DNA of 64,000 bases from Blattamonas nauphoetae (taxonomy: Eukaryota > Preaxostyla > Oxymonadida): positions 431,564 through 495,563 of the forward strand of contig JARBJD010000017.1 in the NCBI GenBank assembly GCA_033064195.1, in the 5' to 3' direction. Below the pieces are notes generated by a model. The model was not told the origin of the DNA and made no database searches. It saw nothing but the letters and a program-made list of their open reading frames with translations. Numbering within the stretch: position 1 is the first letter of the stretch; every line of letters begins with the position of its first letter. This document shows, in pieces, positions 13,245 to 24,767 of this stretch. The position numbers were made by a program, and so were the translations under genes.

Positions 13245-13584
13245 TCATTCTTTTATCTCACTTCGACAAACAAGACTCAGTATGCTTTGACTCTCTTTCC
13301 TCACAATATCATATTTATTCTCTCCTCCTGATTATTTAGCATTTATATTGTAAAAAACTCTTCGATATGCAGCCATCTTTCGTCTCTTCCCATTTCAATT
13401 TGTGGACCGAGTAAAACCGGACATTTCTCGATTTTGTTAATGATCTCGGAGTGAAGAACATTCTCCGTGACTGATAATGCAGAGTGTACAAGATTGAGAG
13501 TTGAACTCAGTTTTGATCAACCCGTCATAATAATCTCAAAAACGAGGAAACAAAAAAAGCAGGGGATTCTGATCTTCCTTGGAT
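13245..13584. other. Intergenic stretch, no gene seen
   Basis: About 340 bp, A/T-rich with a short purine run (AAACAAAAAAAGCAGGGG) just before the next start codon. I see no conserved frame, RNA gene or repeat here. Confidence 0.5.
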
Positions 13585-16500
13585 ATGAACCCCAACAAGG
13601 AACTATCTGCAATCCGAAGGGAGTTGTACGATAGCCTTACGAACCAGATCCATCCTCCTGGTCAAAGTTCAACGAAAACACCGAATCCCTTCTCAAATTT
13701 AGCACAATCACAGGCACATGGGGTTTCATTTCAATCTCAGAGTATTCTGGAGTCGTCAGATGCCGAAAAACCTGTCATAACCCCTCGACCAGCCCAACAA
13801 TTGTTCAAATTGAATCGACCGTCTCAAGCCAATCCCTCTCATGGAAATACTCTACAAAATCCACTTCATCAATCACATTCCAAACAAACAACAACAATTG
13901 TTGCAAAACCTCTTCAGCAACCTTCTTTTCTATCGGCACAAGTCCCAAATGCTCCTGTTGTAAGGACAAATGCTCCTGTACTCGGGGCACGACCTCGATC
14001 ACTCTATTCAATCATCAAAAAACGACCACTTGTGACACCTCCAATGCAATCGCGTGAAACAATTAAAGACGAGGCAATTGCTACTCCAAAACCAACCACA
14101 TCAACACCTTCACATCAAATGCCGAAACAGACAACGCAATTCCCACAAAAGCCGAGAACATCAGGACTTACTCAGAGCGTTTCTTTCATTTCACAACAAA
14201 CTTCGCGATTTGCATCGGCACAGAAGCGAAAATTAGAGCAAAAAGAATCGACATCACCAACACAGACCAAAGAAGATAATCGAGATTCACCCTCGCAGAA
14301 TCTTCCTTCTGTTCAACCAAAAAAGTCTGAAGATGGTGAAAGAAACATTTCATTAAAATTGGAAGAAACTGTTCGCTCACTCCAGAAAGAACTCATTCTC
14401 ACCAAGAAACTCCTCGAGGAAGAAAGACAGAAACACAAACAACAAGCTTCTCTCCCTTCTTCGAGCACAATTTCTGTGGGACAGGTTCCACAGACCACAT
14501 CAGAATCAAATTCTCTCCCAAACCCAGTGGAACAAACAGTTTCGCGTCCAACTTCAAGTCAACAGAGTCTCCTCCCTCGAAACTCAACGATCGAAGAGAA
14601 ACCGTCGCTTCTATCTCATGCAGTGACCATCCTCACACCAGAGGAACCGTCTGTTCCTTCTGCAGTGCCGGAGGGTGATGAGAGAGAAGGATGGGAGGAC
14701 GACGACAAAACTCCAATCTCTGCTCGGCAGGGATTGGTCAAAACACACCCCGACTCTTCAGCCAAACGAGAACCACAACCACCTCCCCCACAGACATTGC
14801 CGACCATTCACGCCTCTCCTTCTCAAGCCGAGAGTCTTCTCATTCCGACGTATCAAAACACGACCGACATCTTTCCATCGCATTCGCAGGACCTCTCCTT
14901 CTTCGGAAGTCAGAGACCATCGCAGCCAGCAACCGAGCTGGATGCGGAATCGAGTGAAGATGAGATGCTCCGTGAGGAGAGTGAAGAAGACGATGTCCCG
15001 CCCAATTTGTCGGTCACCCAGCTTTTCTATCTGAGCAAGCAACACTTCTTGACTCTTCCCAATCTTTCACGTGATGTGGAGACTGCTTCCGAACAATACG
15101 GATATTCGCCTCTGTCGCTCCTTGTCTCATCTCTCCTTGAATCTTCGATTGACAGCAACTCAGAGGAGCAAACTGAAGTCGGCACGAATCAACGGAAGAA
15201 GACACTCGCTCACACCGTGTCCAACGAAGACCACGCCTCGTACACCGATCGTTTCCTCCTCTCTCAAAAGATCACATCAACAATATCGCAGGATTCTGTG
15301 CAGGAACTTGCCCATCTTATCCTCAGCGATGTCCCCTCTCTCCTCAAAAGATTGAATCCCTCTAATTTCTCCACTATTTCGATATATCTTTCGGAGTCGA
15401 TTTTGTTCCTCCTCAACACAATCCCATCTTTCATGATGCACATCGACACTTTTCTTGGAACGATATCAAACACGCCCACCTTTAGCATACCAATCCCGGA
15501 GTCAACGCTAAACCCATCGCTTGTTTATGATACCACTTTGAACTCCCTTTTCAACTCGACTCACTTCTTCTCATCAGAAGGGCTGCAGGACCAGCTCATC
15601 TTCTCCTCCCTGCCCTCTCAGACGCCCCCACCCGAACCAGCCTTCTTCACCCACATCCAACCGTCCCACTTCGTCACATCTCCAAGGCTTGCCTGCACCT
15701 TCTTCTTGTCTTGTGTCCAAATCGTCTCCCATTCCGGATCGTCTTCTCTCTTCTCTGAAACTCGCCTCGCGTCCCTCCTCTCCCTCGCCTCTTCGACCGT
15801 CGATTCGTATGCCTCCTCCGCAGCCCCTCTCTTCCAACAACCCTCCAAACACTTTCCAACAAACGCTTTCTTCACTACGATTCTTCAAGACGAGGATTCG
15901 TTGGGAACAACATTATGCTTCCTCCTCACCTTTGTCTCATCTTCAAATTCGCAATTTCTTCTGTCGCAGTCAACGACGTCCCGTTCTGTCCTGTCTTCTC
16001 TCCTCTCTCTACTTGTCTCCTCGCATCAAGAAAGATGTTTCTCCGTCACAACGTCCATCCAGCTCGTCTCTTTGTTCTCTTCCTTCTTTTTGGCAAAGGA
16101 CACAGACCAAACGCGAGCTTTTGTCACTCCTCCGTTCCTTTCAACTCTCTCGACACACCCTCTCTTCCGTCCTGGTCTCTCCTCTCTCGTCGCCCACGCT
16201 ACCTTCATCGCACGAGTGCTCCTCACCACTGAATATCCCTCACGAGAATCGGATGACACAATCTCGCCAGTTCTTCATCCTGCTCTCTCCTCACTCGCAG
16301 CTTTCACGAAACTGATAAAGTTGTTCATGACATCAGTAATTCTCCCTCAAAAATCCAAAGAACACATCTTGCATTTGGTTTCCTGTCTCTGTCTCATCGA
16401 TGAGAGGTCGGAGCTGATGCTGGAGAAGCTCGAGGACGCCTTCTCAGCCATCGATGTGGACCAACCCAAGATCTCTCCCAACAGCAGGTATCAGCTGACG

Positions 16501-16623
16501 TCTATCCTTTCCCACGAAATTCATGATTTTACATTTTCTGGGAAGTCTTGGACACATATAGAATGTGATATCAAAGCCGATTCTGAAATCATTCTCCAAC
16601 ATTTCTTTCCACCAATTACTTGA
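13585..16623 (+). CDS. Large protein with disordered N-half, coiled coil and helical C-half
   Basis: 1012 residues from the first ATG at 13585; not recognised. The first 250 residues are rich in Gln, Pro, Ser and Thr and look disordered. A coiled coil follows at about residues 255-290 (EETVRSLQKELILTKKLLEE). A second disordered acidic region ends in EDEMLREESEEDDVPP, and the C-terminal half (about residues 475-1012) is Leu/Ser-rich and alpha-helical in pattern, as in HEAT/ARM-type or ATRIP-like proteins. The layout of coiled coil then helical C-terminus recalls ATRIP, and RPA2, the ATRIP ligand, is the next gene. That adjacency may be chance and I saw no diagnostic motif. Confidence 0.6.
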   Translation: MNPNKELSAIRRELYDSLTNQIHPPGQSSTKTPNPFSNLAQSQAHGVSFQSQSILESSDAEKPVITPRPAQQLFKLNRPSQANPSHGNTLQNPLHQSHSKQTTTIVAKPLQQPSFLSAQVPNAPVVRTNAPVLGARPRSLYSIIKKRPLVTPPMQSRETIKDEAIATPKPTTSTPSHQMPKQTTQFPQKPRTSGLTQSVSFISQQTSRFASAQKRKLEQKESTSPTQTKEDNRDSPSQNLPSVQPKKSEDGERNISLKLEETVRSLQKELILTKKLLEEERQKHKQQASLPSSSTISVGQVPQTTSESNSLPNPVEQTVSRPTSSQQSLLPRNSTIEEKPSLLSHAVTILTPEEPSVPSAVPEGDEREGWEDDDKTPISARQGLVKTHPDSSAKREPQPPPPQTLPTIHASPSQAESLLIPTYQNTTDIFPSHSQDLSFFGSQRPSQPATELDAESSEDEMLREESEEDDVPPNLSVTQLFYLSKQHFLTLPNLSRDVETASEQYGYSPLSLLVSSLLESSIDSNSEEQTEVGTNQRKKTLAHTVSNEDHASYTDRFLLSQKITSTISQDSVQELAHLILSDVPSLLKRLNPSNFSTISIYLSESILFLLNTIPSFMMHIDTFLGTISNTPTFSIPIPESTLNPSLVYDTTLNSLFNSTHFFSSEGLQDQLIFSSLPSQTPPPEPAFFTHIQPSHFVTSPRLACTFFLSCVQIVSHSGSSSLFSETRLASLLSLASSTVDSYASSAAPLFQQPSKHFPTNAFFTTILQDEDSLGTTLCFLLTFVSSSNSQFLLSQSTTSRSVLSSLLSLLVSSHQERCFSVTTSIQLVSLFSSFFLAKDTDQTRAFVTPPFLSTLSTHPLFRPGLSSLVAHATFIARVLLTTEYPSRESDDTISPVLHPALSSLAAFTKLIKLFMTSVILPQKSKEHILHLVSCLCLIDERSELMLEKLEDAFSAIDVDQPKISPNSRYQLTSILSHEIHDFTFSGKSWTHIECDIKADSEIILQHFFPPIT

Positions 16624-16748
16624 GCTGTATTTTTTTTGTGAACATTTCAATGTCTTTTTTGTTGGTAACTGACATATATACTCTTTCGATCATACGGAAT
16701 TCAGTCTGATCTAATTCTCGCTTCGAGCCTGGGTTCTATTCTTTTCTT

Positions 16749-17806
16749 ATGGGCCCAATGAATCCTTCAGACAAGAGTTTCAGCTCGTCTCCAGCCAGAG
16801 CTGGAGGGGCGTATGGAGGTGGAGGTGATGGAGAAGATTCAGCGAGAAGATATGGAACAACTCCTCAAACCTTTGTACCACTCAGTGTCAAGATGGTTCT
16901 CTCGACAACCAAAGAATATACAAACCAACCATTCTCAATTGACAAATTTGAGCTGAGCACTGTTTGTTTTTCGCTATTATTGGAACAATCTTTTCGAAAC
17001 TCCTCATTTTGATCATATTCTAGGTTGAGCTGATTGGGCTCCTTCTTGAGACAATTGTCAATGGAAATGTCATTATTTACAAACTTGATGATGGAACTGG
17101 ATGTATTGATGTTCGTCAATATATCACAACAACTGGAGAAGAGCAAATTGTTACCCCAATCAATACAGGGACATATGCGCGCGTTGTAGGGAACATCAGA
17201 CAACAGGGAGAGACTCATGAGATTAATGCTTTTCAAGTATCTCGTGTTGAGGATTTTAATCAGATCACATTCCACATACTCTTGACAATTCAAGCTCACA
17301 TCCAAAGGACATCAATTCTGACTCACGTATGCGTTTCACTGCCTCACATTATCAATCATTATAGACTGATGCATCCTTTGTTCCACAATCACAAAATCAA
17401 ATAACCTCTCCATCGGGGCAGGCTCATAATCAACAATCGTATCATGGCAACCAACAGACTGGGAACCAAAGTTTTGCGGTACAAAACACATACAACACAT
17501 ATAACCAACACAATACGTCTGGGTTAACCAGAGAAGAAAGCCTTCAGAGCGCCGTATCAGTTCCTTCTTATGAATGTCACACTCTCTCGTTTTAGTGTTG
17601 TGATGCGTTAGAACATTTGAACAATGGTGATGGATCCACAGTCCTGGAAATCAAGACCTATCTCGGAGATCGTTTCTCTCACAGCGAAATTGAGTTTGTG
17701 TCCATTTTATCGTTCAATAACCAATCTTAGCACTAAAATCAAAGATATGTTTGAAAGTGGCACTTTGATGAGCGGGAATACATTCGATCGTTACAGATTG
17801 CCTTGA
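16749..17806 (+). CDS. RPA2: Replication protein A 32 kDa subunit
   Basis: Middle subunit of the trimeric single-strand DNA-binding complex RPA, acting in replication and repair. Five exons (16749-16961, 17024-17326, 17365-17553, 17596-17699, 17731-17806) join in phase to 294 residues. The Gly/Ser-rich N-terminus (SPARAGGAYGGGGDGEDS) corresponds to the phosphorylated tail of RPA32. The OB fold runs about residues 38-175 with VELIGLLLETIVNGNVIIYK and DDGTGCIDVRQY, the RPA32 signature. A Gln/Asn-rich linker leads to a C-terminal winged helix (about 225-294), where the last joint (donor GTCC) is the least certain. The length is close to the usual 270 residues. Confidence 0.9.
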
Positions 17807-18137
17807 ATTCATTCTTCTTCACATTCTTTATTTTTTTTGTTTTTTGTCAAACACATTTCATATCGAGCGATGTGGCATGATGAACCAGACGAGACATCAC
17901 AAATCATAATCCAATTGTTTGATATCATTCCATTCAGAGTGTTTTAGTCTTCAGGAGATTCCAGGGAGTCCGAGTATTGGCGAATAGTCCTTTGTTGAAC
18001 TTTCGGATTTTCTGTGATGATTTCCAAAACATTCGTCTCTAACTTTCAATATTTTTCATGAATGGATGTGAAGAATCACTTTTGATTGAGATTTGAGGTG
18101 AGTTCCATTGAGTAACATCATATCAAGGGTCAGATCG
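17807..18137. other. Intergenic stretch, no gene seen
   Basis: 331 bp, A/T-rich, between RPA2 and the chaperonin gene. The open frame of the chaperonin reaches back to 18108 without an ATG. No RNA gene or repeat recognised. Confidence 0.5.
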
Positions 18138-20125
18138 ATGAACAAGTCGCGGAAACAGGCAGGAAACATCCCTTTCGGTGTTCAGCCAAAGATCATCCTT
18201 CTGAGAGAAGGAACTGATACATCACAGGGCATCCCACAGATCATTCACAACATCAATGCGTGCGAAGCCCTCGCATCAATGGTAAAGACAACCCTGGGTC
18301 CCCGTGGCTTGGACAAACTGATCTCACTTGACAATGGACACACTACAATCACGAATGATGGCGCAACCATCATTCGTCTTCTCAATCCTGTTCATCCAGT
18401 GGCAAAAACACTTGCAGACATCGCTCTCTCTCAAGACAACGAGGTTTGTTGAACCCAATCATTGATTTCATTCACCTGACATTTCTCACTGTTTTATGTT
18501 CATTTCTCTCAGATTGGTGATGGAACAACCACTGTCATCCTTCTTGCTGGCTCTTTCCTAAAAGCCGCCAAACCCTTCATTGAGGAAGGGGTTTCCTCAC
18601 AGGTGGTCATTCGTGCCTTCCGCCGTGCATGCCACTTTGCTATGGAAGCCATTGATACACTCAAATATACTGTTAAGGACCAATCTGCTAAGTTTGTCAC
18701 ATTTCTTTTCTATCTTTACAACCATGAAAATCCAATTTGCTTCGTTTTCAGGGATCGTGAACAACTACTCCTGAGAATTGCCCAAACTTCAATGAATAGC
18801 AAGCTTATTGCACCGTGCAAAGAACATTTTGCCAAGATTTGTGTTGGCGCTCTTCAATCTCTCGATCAAGATCTTAACCTCGATCTTGTTGGTGTCAAAC
18901 AGGTTGTCGGAGGAATGATGGAAGATTCTCAGCTCATTCAGGGTGTAGCTTTCAAGAAAACTTTCTCCTACGCTGGATTTGAACAACAACCAAAACGATT
19001 CGAAAATCCAAAGGTTCTCCTCCTTAACGTTGAACTCGAACTGAAAAACGAAAACACAAAGGCCGAAATCCACATTGACGATCCAAGTGAATACCAAGCG
19101 TTTGTTGATGCGGAATGGAACATCATTTTCAAAAAGCTTGACGACATCGTGAAGACAGGTGCTAATGTTGTTCTCTCCAAACTGGCCATTGGCGATCTGG
19201 CAACACAATATTTTGCCGATAGGAATATCTTCTGCGCCGGGCGTGTGGCTCAAGAAGTGTGTACAACTTTCTGTCTCACCTATCCTTCTCGTGAATCACT
19301 ATCTATTCATTCAACAACATCTTTTTTCATCCTATCATCTGATTGTTATGTCTATATCTATTTTATCGACTTTTTTGCATCTTCTCTCCTCAGGATCTTG
19401 AAAGAACATCGAAAGCTCTTGGTGTCCCCATCCAATCTACAACTCGTGATCTTCCCGACAACTGCATTGGAACATGTGCTCTTTTTGAGGAGAAACAATT
19501 CGGTCCCGATCGATACAACCTCTTCACTGGTTGCCCCAAGGCCAAAACCGCCACAATCATTCTTCGAGGCGGAGCCAGCAAATTCATCGAAGAAATGGAA
19601 CGCAGTCTCCACGACGCTCTCATGGTCACAAAGCGTGCCATGCAGAACTCAGCCGTTCTTCCAGGAGCTGGTGCCATTGAAATGGAGTTGTCGAAGATTC
19701 TGCGCAAGAAAGCCATCGAAATCAAGACGAAAGAGCAGCTCATCATCACCGCTTTTGCCGAAGCTCTCGAGATCATCCCGAGACAACTTGTGGAAAACGC
19801 AGGATTCGATACAACAACAGTTATCGAGAAACTTCGCCAACAACATCACGAAGGGAAACAGTGGATGGGAGTTGATATTAACGAGGAAGGAACGATTGAT
19901 TCATTTGAAGCCTGCATTTGGGAACCAAGCAACATGAAGGTTAACGCGATTTCAGCTGCAACTGAAGCGGCTGCCCTCATCCTGTCTGTGGACGAAACAG
20001 TTCGTGCCCCTCAGTCAGATCAGGGAGCAGGCCGACCAGGACCAGCTGTGCGTGGACGAGGAGGTGGAGGAATGGGCAGGGGAGGGATGGGACGAGGCGG
20101 AATGCAACCACGTCTGAGACGTTAA
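18138..20125 (+). CDS. CCT7: T-complex protein 1 subunit eta
   Basis: ATP-driven subunit of the cytosolic chaperonin TRiC/CCT, which folds actin and tubulin. Exons 18138-18443, 18513-18691, 18752-19256 and 19394-20125 join in phase to 573 residues; introns are 69, 60 and 137 bp. Nucleotide-binding motifs are [11 protein letters not shown] and NDGATI near the N-terminus and [12 protein letters not shown] at the first joint. Eta-specific segments include [14 protein letters not shown] at the N-terminus, [18 protein letters not shown] in the apical domain and [13 protein letters not shown]. The end is Gly/Arg-rich ([12 protein letters not shown]), as in animal eta subunits. The first ATG in frame is at 18138. 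Confidence 0.95.
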
Positions 20126-20260
20126 GATGACTCATCTCACACTATCATTCGTGATTCTTTCGTTGAACAGAAGATCGAATAATTCAGAGTTCAATGGGAC
20201 GAGTTTCTTCCATGTAATTCAATCTCCAAAGGGCTAGATCTTCCTCTAATCCGCTCGTAG

Positions 20261-21543
20261 ATGAGTCTGTCACTGAAAAGAAGTCCAATTATGGAAGAAA
20301 CTGCTTATCCTAATGTTGGTACTATCCTTGGACAAGGTGCAGAAGCTGTATGTTTCACTCTGTTCCTTCTCTCAATTTCTCACTCCTTTCTGTTCTTTGT
20401 TCGCCATTTCTCCAACATTCACTCACTTTATTTCAGATTATTACGGTCGTTGCATTCAATGAAGGAATTGCAGTCAAAAAAGTCCGACCAGCGAAGACGT
20501 ACAGACTTCCACAACTCGATACGAAACTTCGCAAATCGAGAACAAATCAGGAATACAAATGCATTCAACGAGCTGAAAAGGTGGGGATACTTTTTATTTG
20601 CATTTTTTTCTGATTAAAATCCTATTCAGGCCGGTATTCTCGTGCCCAAAATTTATCACATCTCAAAACCGGAAAGCTCGCTCACAATGGAATTCATCCA
20701 TGGCAAGGCAATCAGAAAAGTCTTGATCGAGTATCAACACGGTTTATTCTCCTTTTTCTCTTTATCTTGATCATTTTGTAACTTTTGTTCAACAAGATTA
20801 TATCTCCCAACATCCATCAATTATTCAAACGTCAAAGCAATCAACTCTCGCTCCGCAACCTGCTGATCCTTACGAACTCACTCCAACTGAACCACAAAAC
20901 GATGAACCAGACATTCAGGTTGATGATAATCAATTTTCCACAGCGCAGTCTTCAGACGATGTGCAGCATCCTCTTCCCAACACTCCTCCCCTTCAAACAG
21001 AGGATGAGGACATAGTTCATTCTCGATTGGTCATCGCCCTCGATGATCAAATCAAACACATTGCAGAAGAACTCGGGACTATTCTTGCAAAGCTGCATGA
21101 TGCCAATGTTATCCACGGAGATTTGACTACGTCAAATATGATTCTTACTCCAAGCAATCAAATCGTTTGAAACTCGTTTTTCTCATCATCAATCTGTATC
21201 CTTTTAGTGTCTGATCGATTTTGGCCTGTCCTATGCGTCAGCGGATATCGAAGACAAAGCTGTCGACCTTCATCTACTTAGACGAGCGTGTACATCCACA
21301 CATCCTGCCCTTCTGTCATTTGTATGACTGCCATTTATTTCATCTGATGTGCTCTCGCTCTCCTTTCAAGTATGATCTCACATTACAAACATACGCATCT
21401 AAATCTGTTAACTCGACTTCTGTCCTCAAGCGACTTGAAGTTGGTATGTCTTTCTCCTCACCTTTAAACAAGCTTCTCTTCTGGTTCCATATCTCCCGTG
21501 TTCAGTTGAACTTCGAGGACGCAAACGTTCAATGGCTGGATAA
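20261..21543 (+). CDS. TP53RK: Bud32/PRPK kinase of the KEOPS complex
   Basis: Atypical small kinase/ATPase of KEOPS/EKC, needed for t6A formation on tRNAs that read ANN codons. Seven exons (20261-20347, 20437-20580, 20630-20741, 20797-21164, 21208-21321, 21371-21443, 21506-21543) join in phase to 311 residues, longer than the usual 225-250. The N-lobe has GQGAEA and the lysine segment AVKKVRP, followed by the family KSRTNQEYK helix. The catalytic loop is [13 protein letters not shown] and the DFG region is IDFGLSYAS, then DKAVDLHLL. The C-terminus [11 protein letters not shown] is nearly identical to the conserved Bud32 tail. The extra length is an acidic, Gln/Pro-rich insert of about 60 residues (roughly 118-180) between the N-lobe and the helix before the catalytic loop. 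Confidence 0.93.
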
Positions 21544-21822
21544 TACTCGTCATGCAATCAGAGGACCCAAAGTCCACAAATAGTCATGAAAAGAAAATCT
21601 CTCGCTTCACAACGAGCAGTACCATGATTATCGTCGATGCCAACTCGTCACATTGTGTTGTTTGAACACATTCGTCTGCTTTGGGAAGAAAAAGAATCTG
21701 TAAATACGTTCATTAGCGATTTTTTGACATTTTAACTTTGTGTACCGCACACAGTGACCATTACCTATAAACTTCAATTGTTTGTGTTTTGTGAAATGAC
21801 AAGTAATAATTTGAATGAAATC

Positions 21823-23118
21823 TCAGAGGTTGTCGATCATATCGTCCAGAGCACCCTCATCAACTTCATCGGCCTTCTCCTCCTCCTCTTTATCTTCTTC
21901 TTCAATAAACTCAATAAAATCCTTACATTTGTTGCGAACTTTTTCGGATGTCGTTTTATCAATCCCATATAAGTGTGAAAGAGATGAGAATTGATACCAT
22001 GTTCGAATGTTGACTTCGTGGCAGATATCATTTTGGTACAAGGCGTTCAGCACAAAATTGAACTCTTGTAAACTTTCATCCCCTTGACGTTTCATCATTT
22101 GACGTTCCAAAGCATAGAGAATCGCTAGTTGACCCATCTGACCTTTTCTCTTCAATAATTGTTCCTTCTTTGATTCAATTTCTTGCTGTGTCAGAGGGGC
22201 ATCCAGAGGGAAGAGTTTGTCAAATTCGACCATCATTGGATGATCTCTGTAGGAACGCCGTTCTTTGGCTTCTTGACGTTTGTCCTCCTGGAAGGCTCTT
22301 GATTGATCTTGCATCTTCTTTGCGAGTTCGGCAGTAACTGGATCCACAACAATCTCTTTATCGGCTTTTTTCTTGTCTGAGCGTTCTTTTCTCCGCTTCT
22401 CCTTATCTTCGTCATTCTCTTTCCCCTCCCTTCGAGAACGATGTTTCCGATCATGACGAGAATGAGCAGGTGCTTCTTCAACATCAATGTCTGCAACAAT
22501 ACCAGTGTCGCTGCCTTCGTTCTCATCTTCTTGGGCTTCTTTCTCATGTTTATCTCCCTTTCCCTTTTTCCCCTTGAATTCCTGCACAATAGCGTTTGTC
22601 AATTTGTGTCCGGGTGCTGCACGAAACTGATGACCACAAGCTTGGCATGTCAAAATCAGATCTTTCCCTGAGATACTCATGTTAGTTTCAGGATTTCCTG
22701 AAAGACGATGAAGATGATCAGAAAGAAATTAATCGTCACACCGCATTTGGCGCACAGGACAAAGGTTCGAATGAATTTGTTTAAGACATCTCGGAGTGCT
22801 TCAAATGTGTGACTTCCATTAACTGTGCAACCATGTGTTTGATCATTGTATTTGGAAATGGAGCCGAGTTCAGCACCAAAGAATTTGGCCAAATCTACAA
22901 AAAATGACATCAACATCAGGAAAATTGAGGATGATGGAACAAAAGATAGAGAGTAAACGGTGTGGAGAGCGATGAAGATCTCCAGAAACAGCTCCAAAGT
23001 TTGGGATAACGGTCTTGATACCGTTACCACGACCTTCAGTTTTTGTCTGAAGCTTCTCCATCTTATAACGGTAGGCAAAATCCGTTCCATCTCCTCCGAT
23101 ATCTTCAGTCTTGGCCAT
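21823..23118 (-). CDS. EIF5: Translation initiation factor eIF5
   Basis: GTPase-activating protein for eIF2 in the 43S/48S complex. On the minus strand the exons are 22959-23118, 22742-22894 and 21823-22697; introns of 64 and 44 bp are in phase, giving 395 residues. The N-terminal domain has YRYKMEKLQTKTEGRGNGIK, the eIF5 signature, but the catalytic Arg context is not resolved further here. The zinc ribbon is split across the second intron: FVLCAKC-GNPET, then CQACGHQF. A long Lys/Glu/Asp/Arg-rich linker follows. The W2 (HEAT-like) domain has VNIRTWYQF and KCKDFIEFIEEED. It ends in a short acidic tail. Confidence 0.93.
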
Positions 23119-23321
23119 TTTGATAAATTTATCATGGATTGATCAATGTCATCATGATAATAAATCTCCATTTCCTTTGTACATGACAAAACCACGGCTG
23201 GGAGCTATTTTAAATGATGAATCTGATTTCGAAGTGAAAAATAAATGGAATTCGAGTGTTCCGTCTGGAGAAAAGATTCGTGTGAGTTCACCGAAATAAA
23301 GAAACGAAATGGTCCAGTGTT

Positions 23322-24611
23322 TCACTGAATGGTTGAATTTTCTTCTGCGGCATAGTCGGTGGAGACCACACCCTGAGACGATTGAAATTCTGTGCTTGGA
23401 GAAGGTTCTTGAGCTGTGTGGTCCATTCCAATCGTTGTACGAGCCTCTTCTGCATCCTTTGTGCTTTCAATTGGTCGTGCTTCAATGATTGCAAGAATTT
23501 CAGGTGGTGGAAGCTGTTGCTGAGAATGGTATTCCCGTTTCGTTAAATCGATGGAATCATCAAAGACAGGCGTCAATGGCTCGGGAACTTGTTTGAAGAG
23601 AACATCTTGAGCCTCTGGCTGAGGGAGAGGAATGTGTCTTTTCTTGAGGATTTTCCGCTTGGACTCGAGATCCTTCCTGTCTTTATATCCAAGTTCCGTC
23701 TGTCCAAATTGCCCGGCTTTTCCCATTGCCTGCTTTATATTGTAAGCATATAGTCGGGGATGTTGTTTCTCCGCTTCACTGGGGTAGTAAGTTGGGAGAT
23801 ATCGGATTTCAAGCCATTGGGTCAGCTGAACCATGCTTGTGATGTAATGGAATGGCCATGAGCGGACAGACCATTGGGATGGGTTGTATTTCTCATGATA
23901 AATCAAGAGAATGGGTTGCATCGGCTCACCTGGAACAAATGCTCCAGTATGGAAGTAATTCAGTGTTCGTCCGTTTCCGGTCGCACCCTCAGGAAACATG
24001 CAAACAACAGGAAATTGACGTCCAGTTTCGGGAACAGTCAAACGTTGTTTGAGTTTGCCGAGAACAGATGAAGAATTTCCACCGGCATCTCGGTCAACAG
24101 CAACGCAGTTGATGGTTTTACTGAGAGGACCGAGGAATCCATTCCGTGCGATGATCTCTCCAATGACAAATGAAGGCATGCATTTATACAGAAACACAAA
24201 CATGTCAAGACATGATTGATGGTTTGAAACGATCAATCTGGCCTTTCTATCCCTGTGTCCGCGTTCACGGATGAACCAAAATCCATTAATAAGAAGCATC
24301 CCACGAGCCCAAAACTTTCCCCAAAAACAGACAATTAAGCGCATGAGAGGATGGTGAGGTTTGTCTTTGTAGTTCAAGAATGGGAGGTGGACGATGAGCA
24401 TGACAAACAGGATGAAAGAGAGTGTAAGGGCGAAAATTGCACGAATGGGAAAGAGAAGGATGAGTCCAAGGATGAATTTGAAATAACCAAAGCATGAGAA
24501 TTTTGGTATTTCGTAGGCATTCACTTGACCTTGTTGGAGGGTGATATCATCGTATGTGAGAATTTTTGAGTTGCTATCAAGAAGAGGAGTGGTTTGTGTT
24601 GGATTTGTCAT
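23322..24611 (-). CDS. LPCAT-like lysophospholipid acyltransferase
   Basis: Membrane enzyme that transfers an acyl chain from acyl-CoA to a lysophospholipid, of the PlsC/LPLAT superfamily. The chosen start (24611, MTNPTQTTPLLD) gives 429 residues; an upstream in-frame start at 24806 would overlap the divergent neighbour. Two hydrophobic segments (about residues 45-85) precede the catalytic block. Motif I is NHQSCLD (His and Asp of HX4D) and motif III is FPEGATGNGR, close to the FPEG-T-N-G-R of LPCAT1/LPEAT. The C-terminus is hydrophilic with a Gln/Pro-rich stretch; no EF hands are visible. It is head-to-head with the next gene, 156 bp between starts. Confidence 0.85.
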   Translation of the reverse strand: MTNPTQTTPLLDSNSKILTYDDITLQQGQVNAYEIPKFSCFGYFKFILGLILLFPIRAIFALTLSFILFVMLIVHLPFLNYKDKPHHPLMRLIVCFWGKFWARGMLLINGFWFIRERGHRDRKARLIVSNHQSCLDMFVFLYKCMPSFVIGEIIARNGFLGPLSKTINCVAVDRDAGGNSSSVLGKLKQRLTVPETGRQFPVVCMFPEGATGNGRTLNYFHTGAFVPGEPMQPILLIYHEKYNPSQWSVRSWPFHYITSMVQLTQWLEIRYLPTYYPSEAEKQHPRLYAYNIKQAMGKAGQFGQTELGYKDRKDLESKRKILKKRHIPLPQPEAQDVLFKQVPEPLTPVFDDSIDLTKREYHSQQQLPPPEILAIIEARPIESTKDAEEARTTIGMDHTAQEPSPSTEFQSSQGVVSTDYAAEENSTIQ

Positions 24612-24767
24612 GTCACCCACTGGTCTATTGCTGGAAAGGAGTCGAGTAGACCGAAGGTTGAGAAGAGCCTTGGGCAGGATCAACCAGTCCCGCCCCATTT
24701 CTGAACAGAACGATACATATTCGGTTTTATGGCATTTATTCCGCCAACTGTCCTTCTGACTTCTGAT

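Noticed and set aside
13585..16623. Assignment as ATRIP because of its layout and the RPA2 neighbour
   Set aside because: A coiled coil and a helical C-terminus are common, and no diagnostic RPA-binding motif was recognised.
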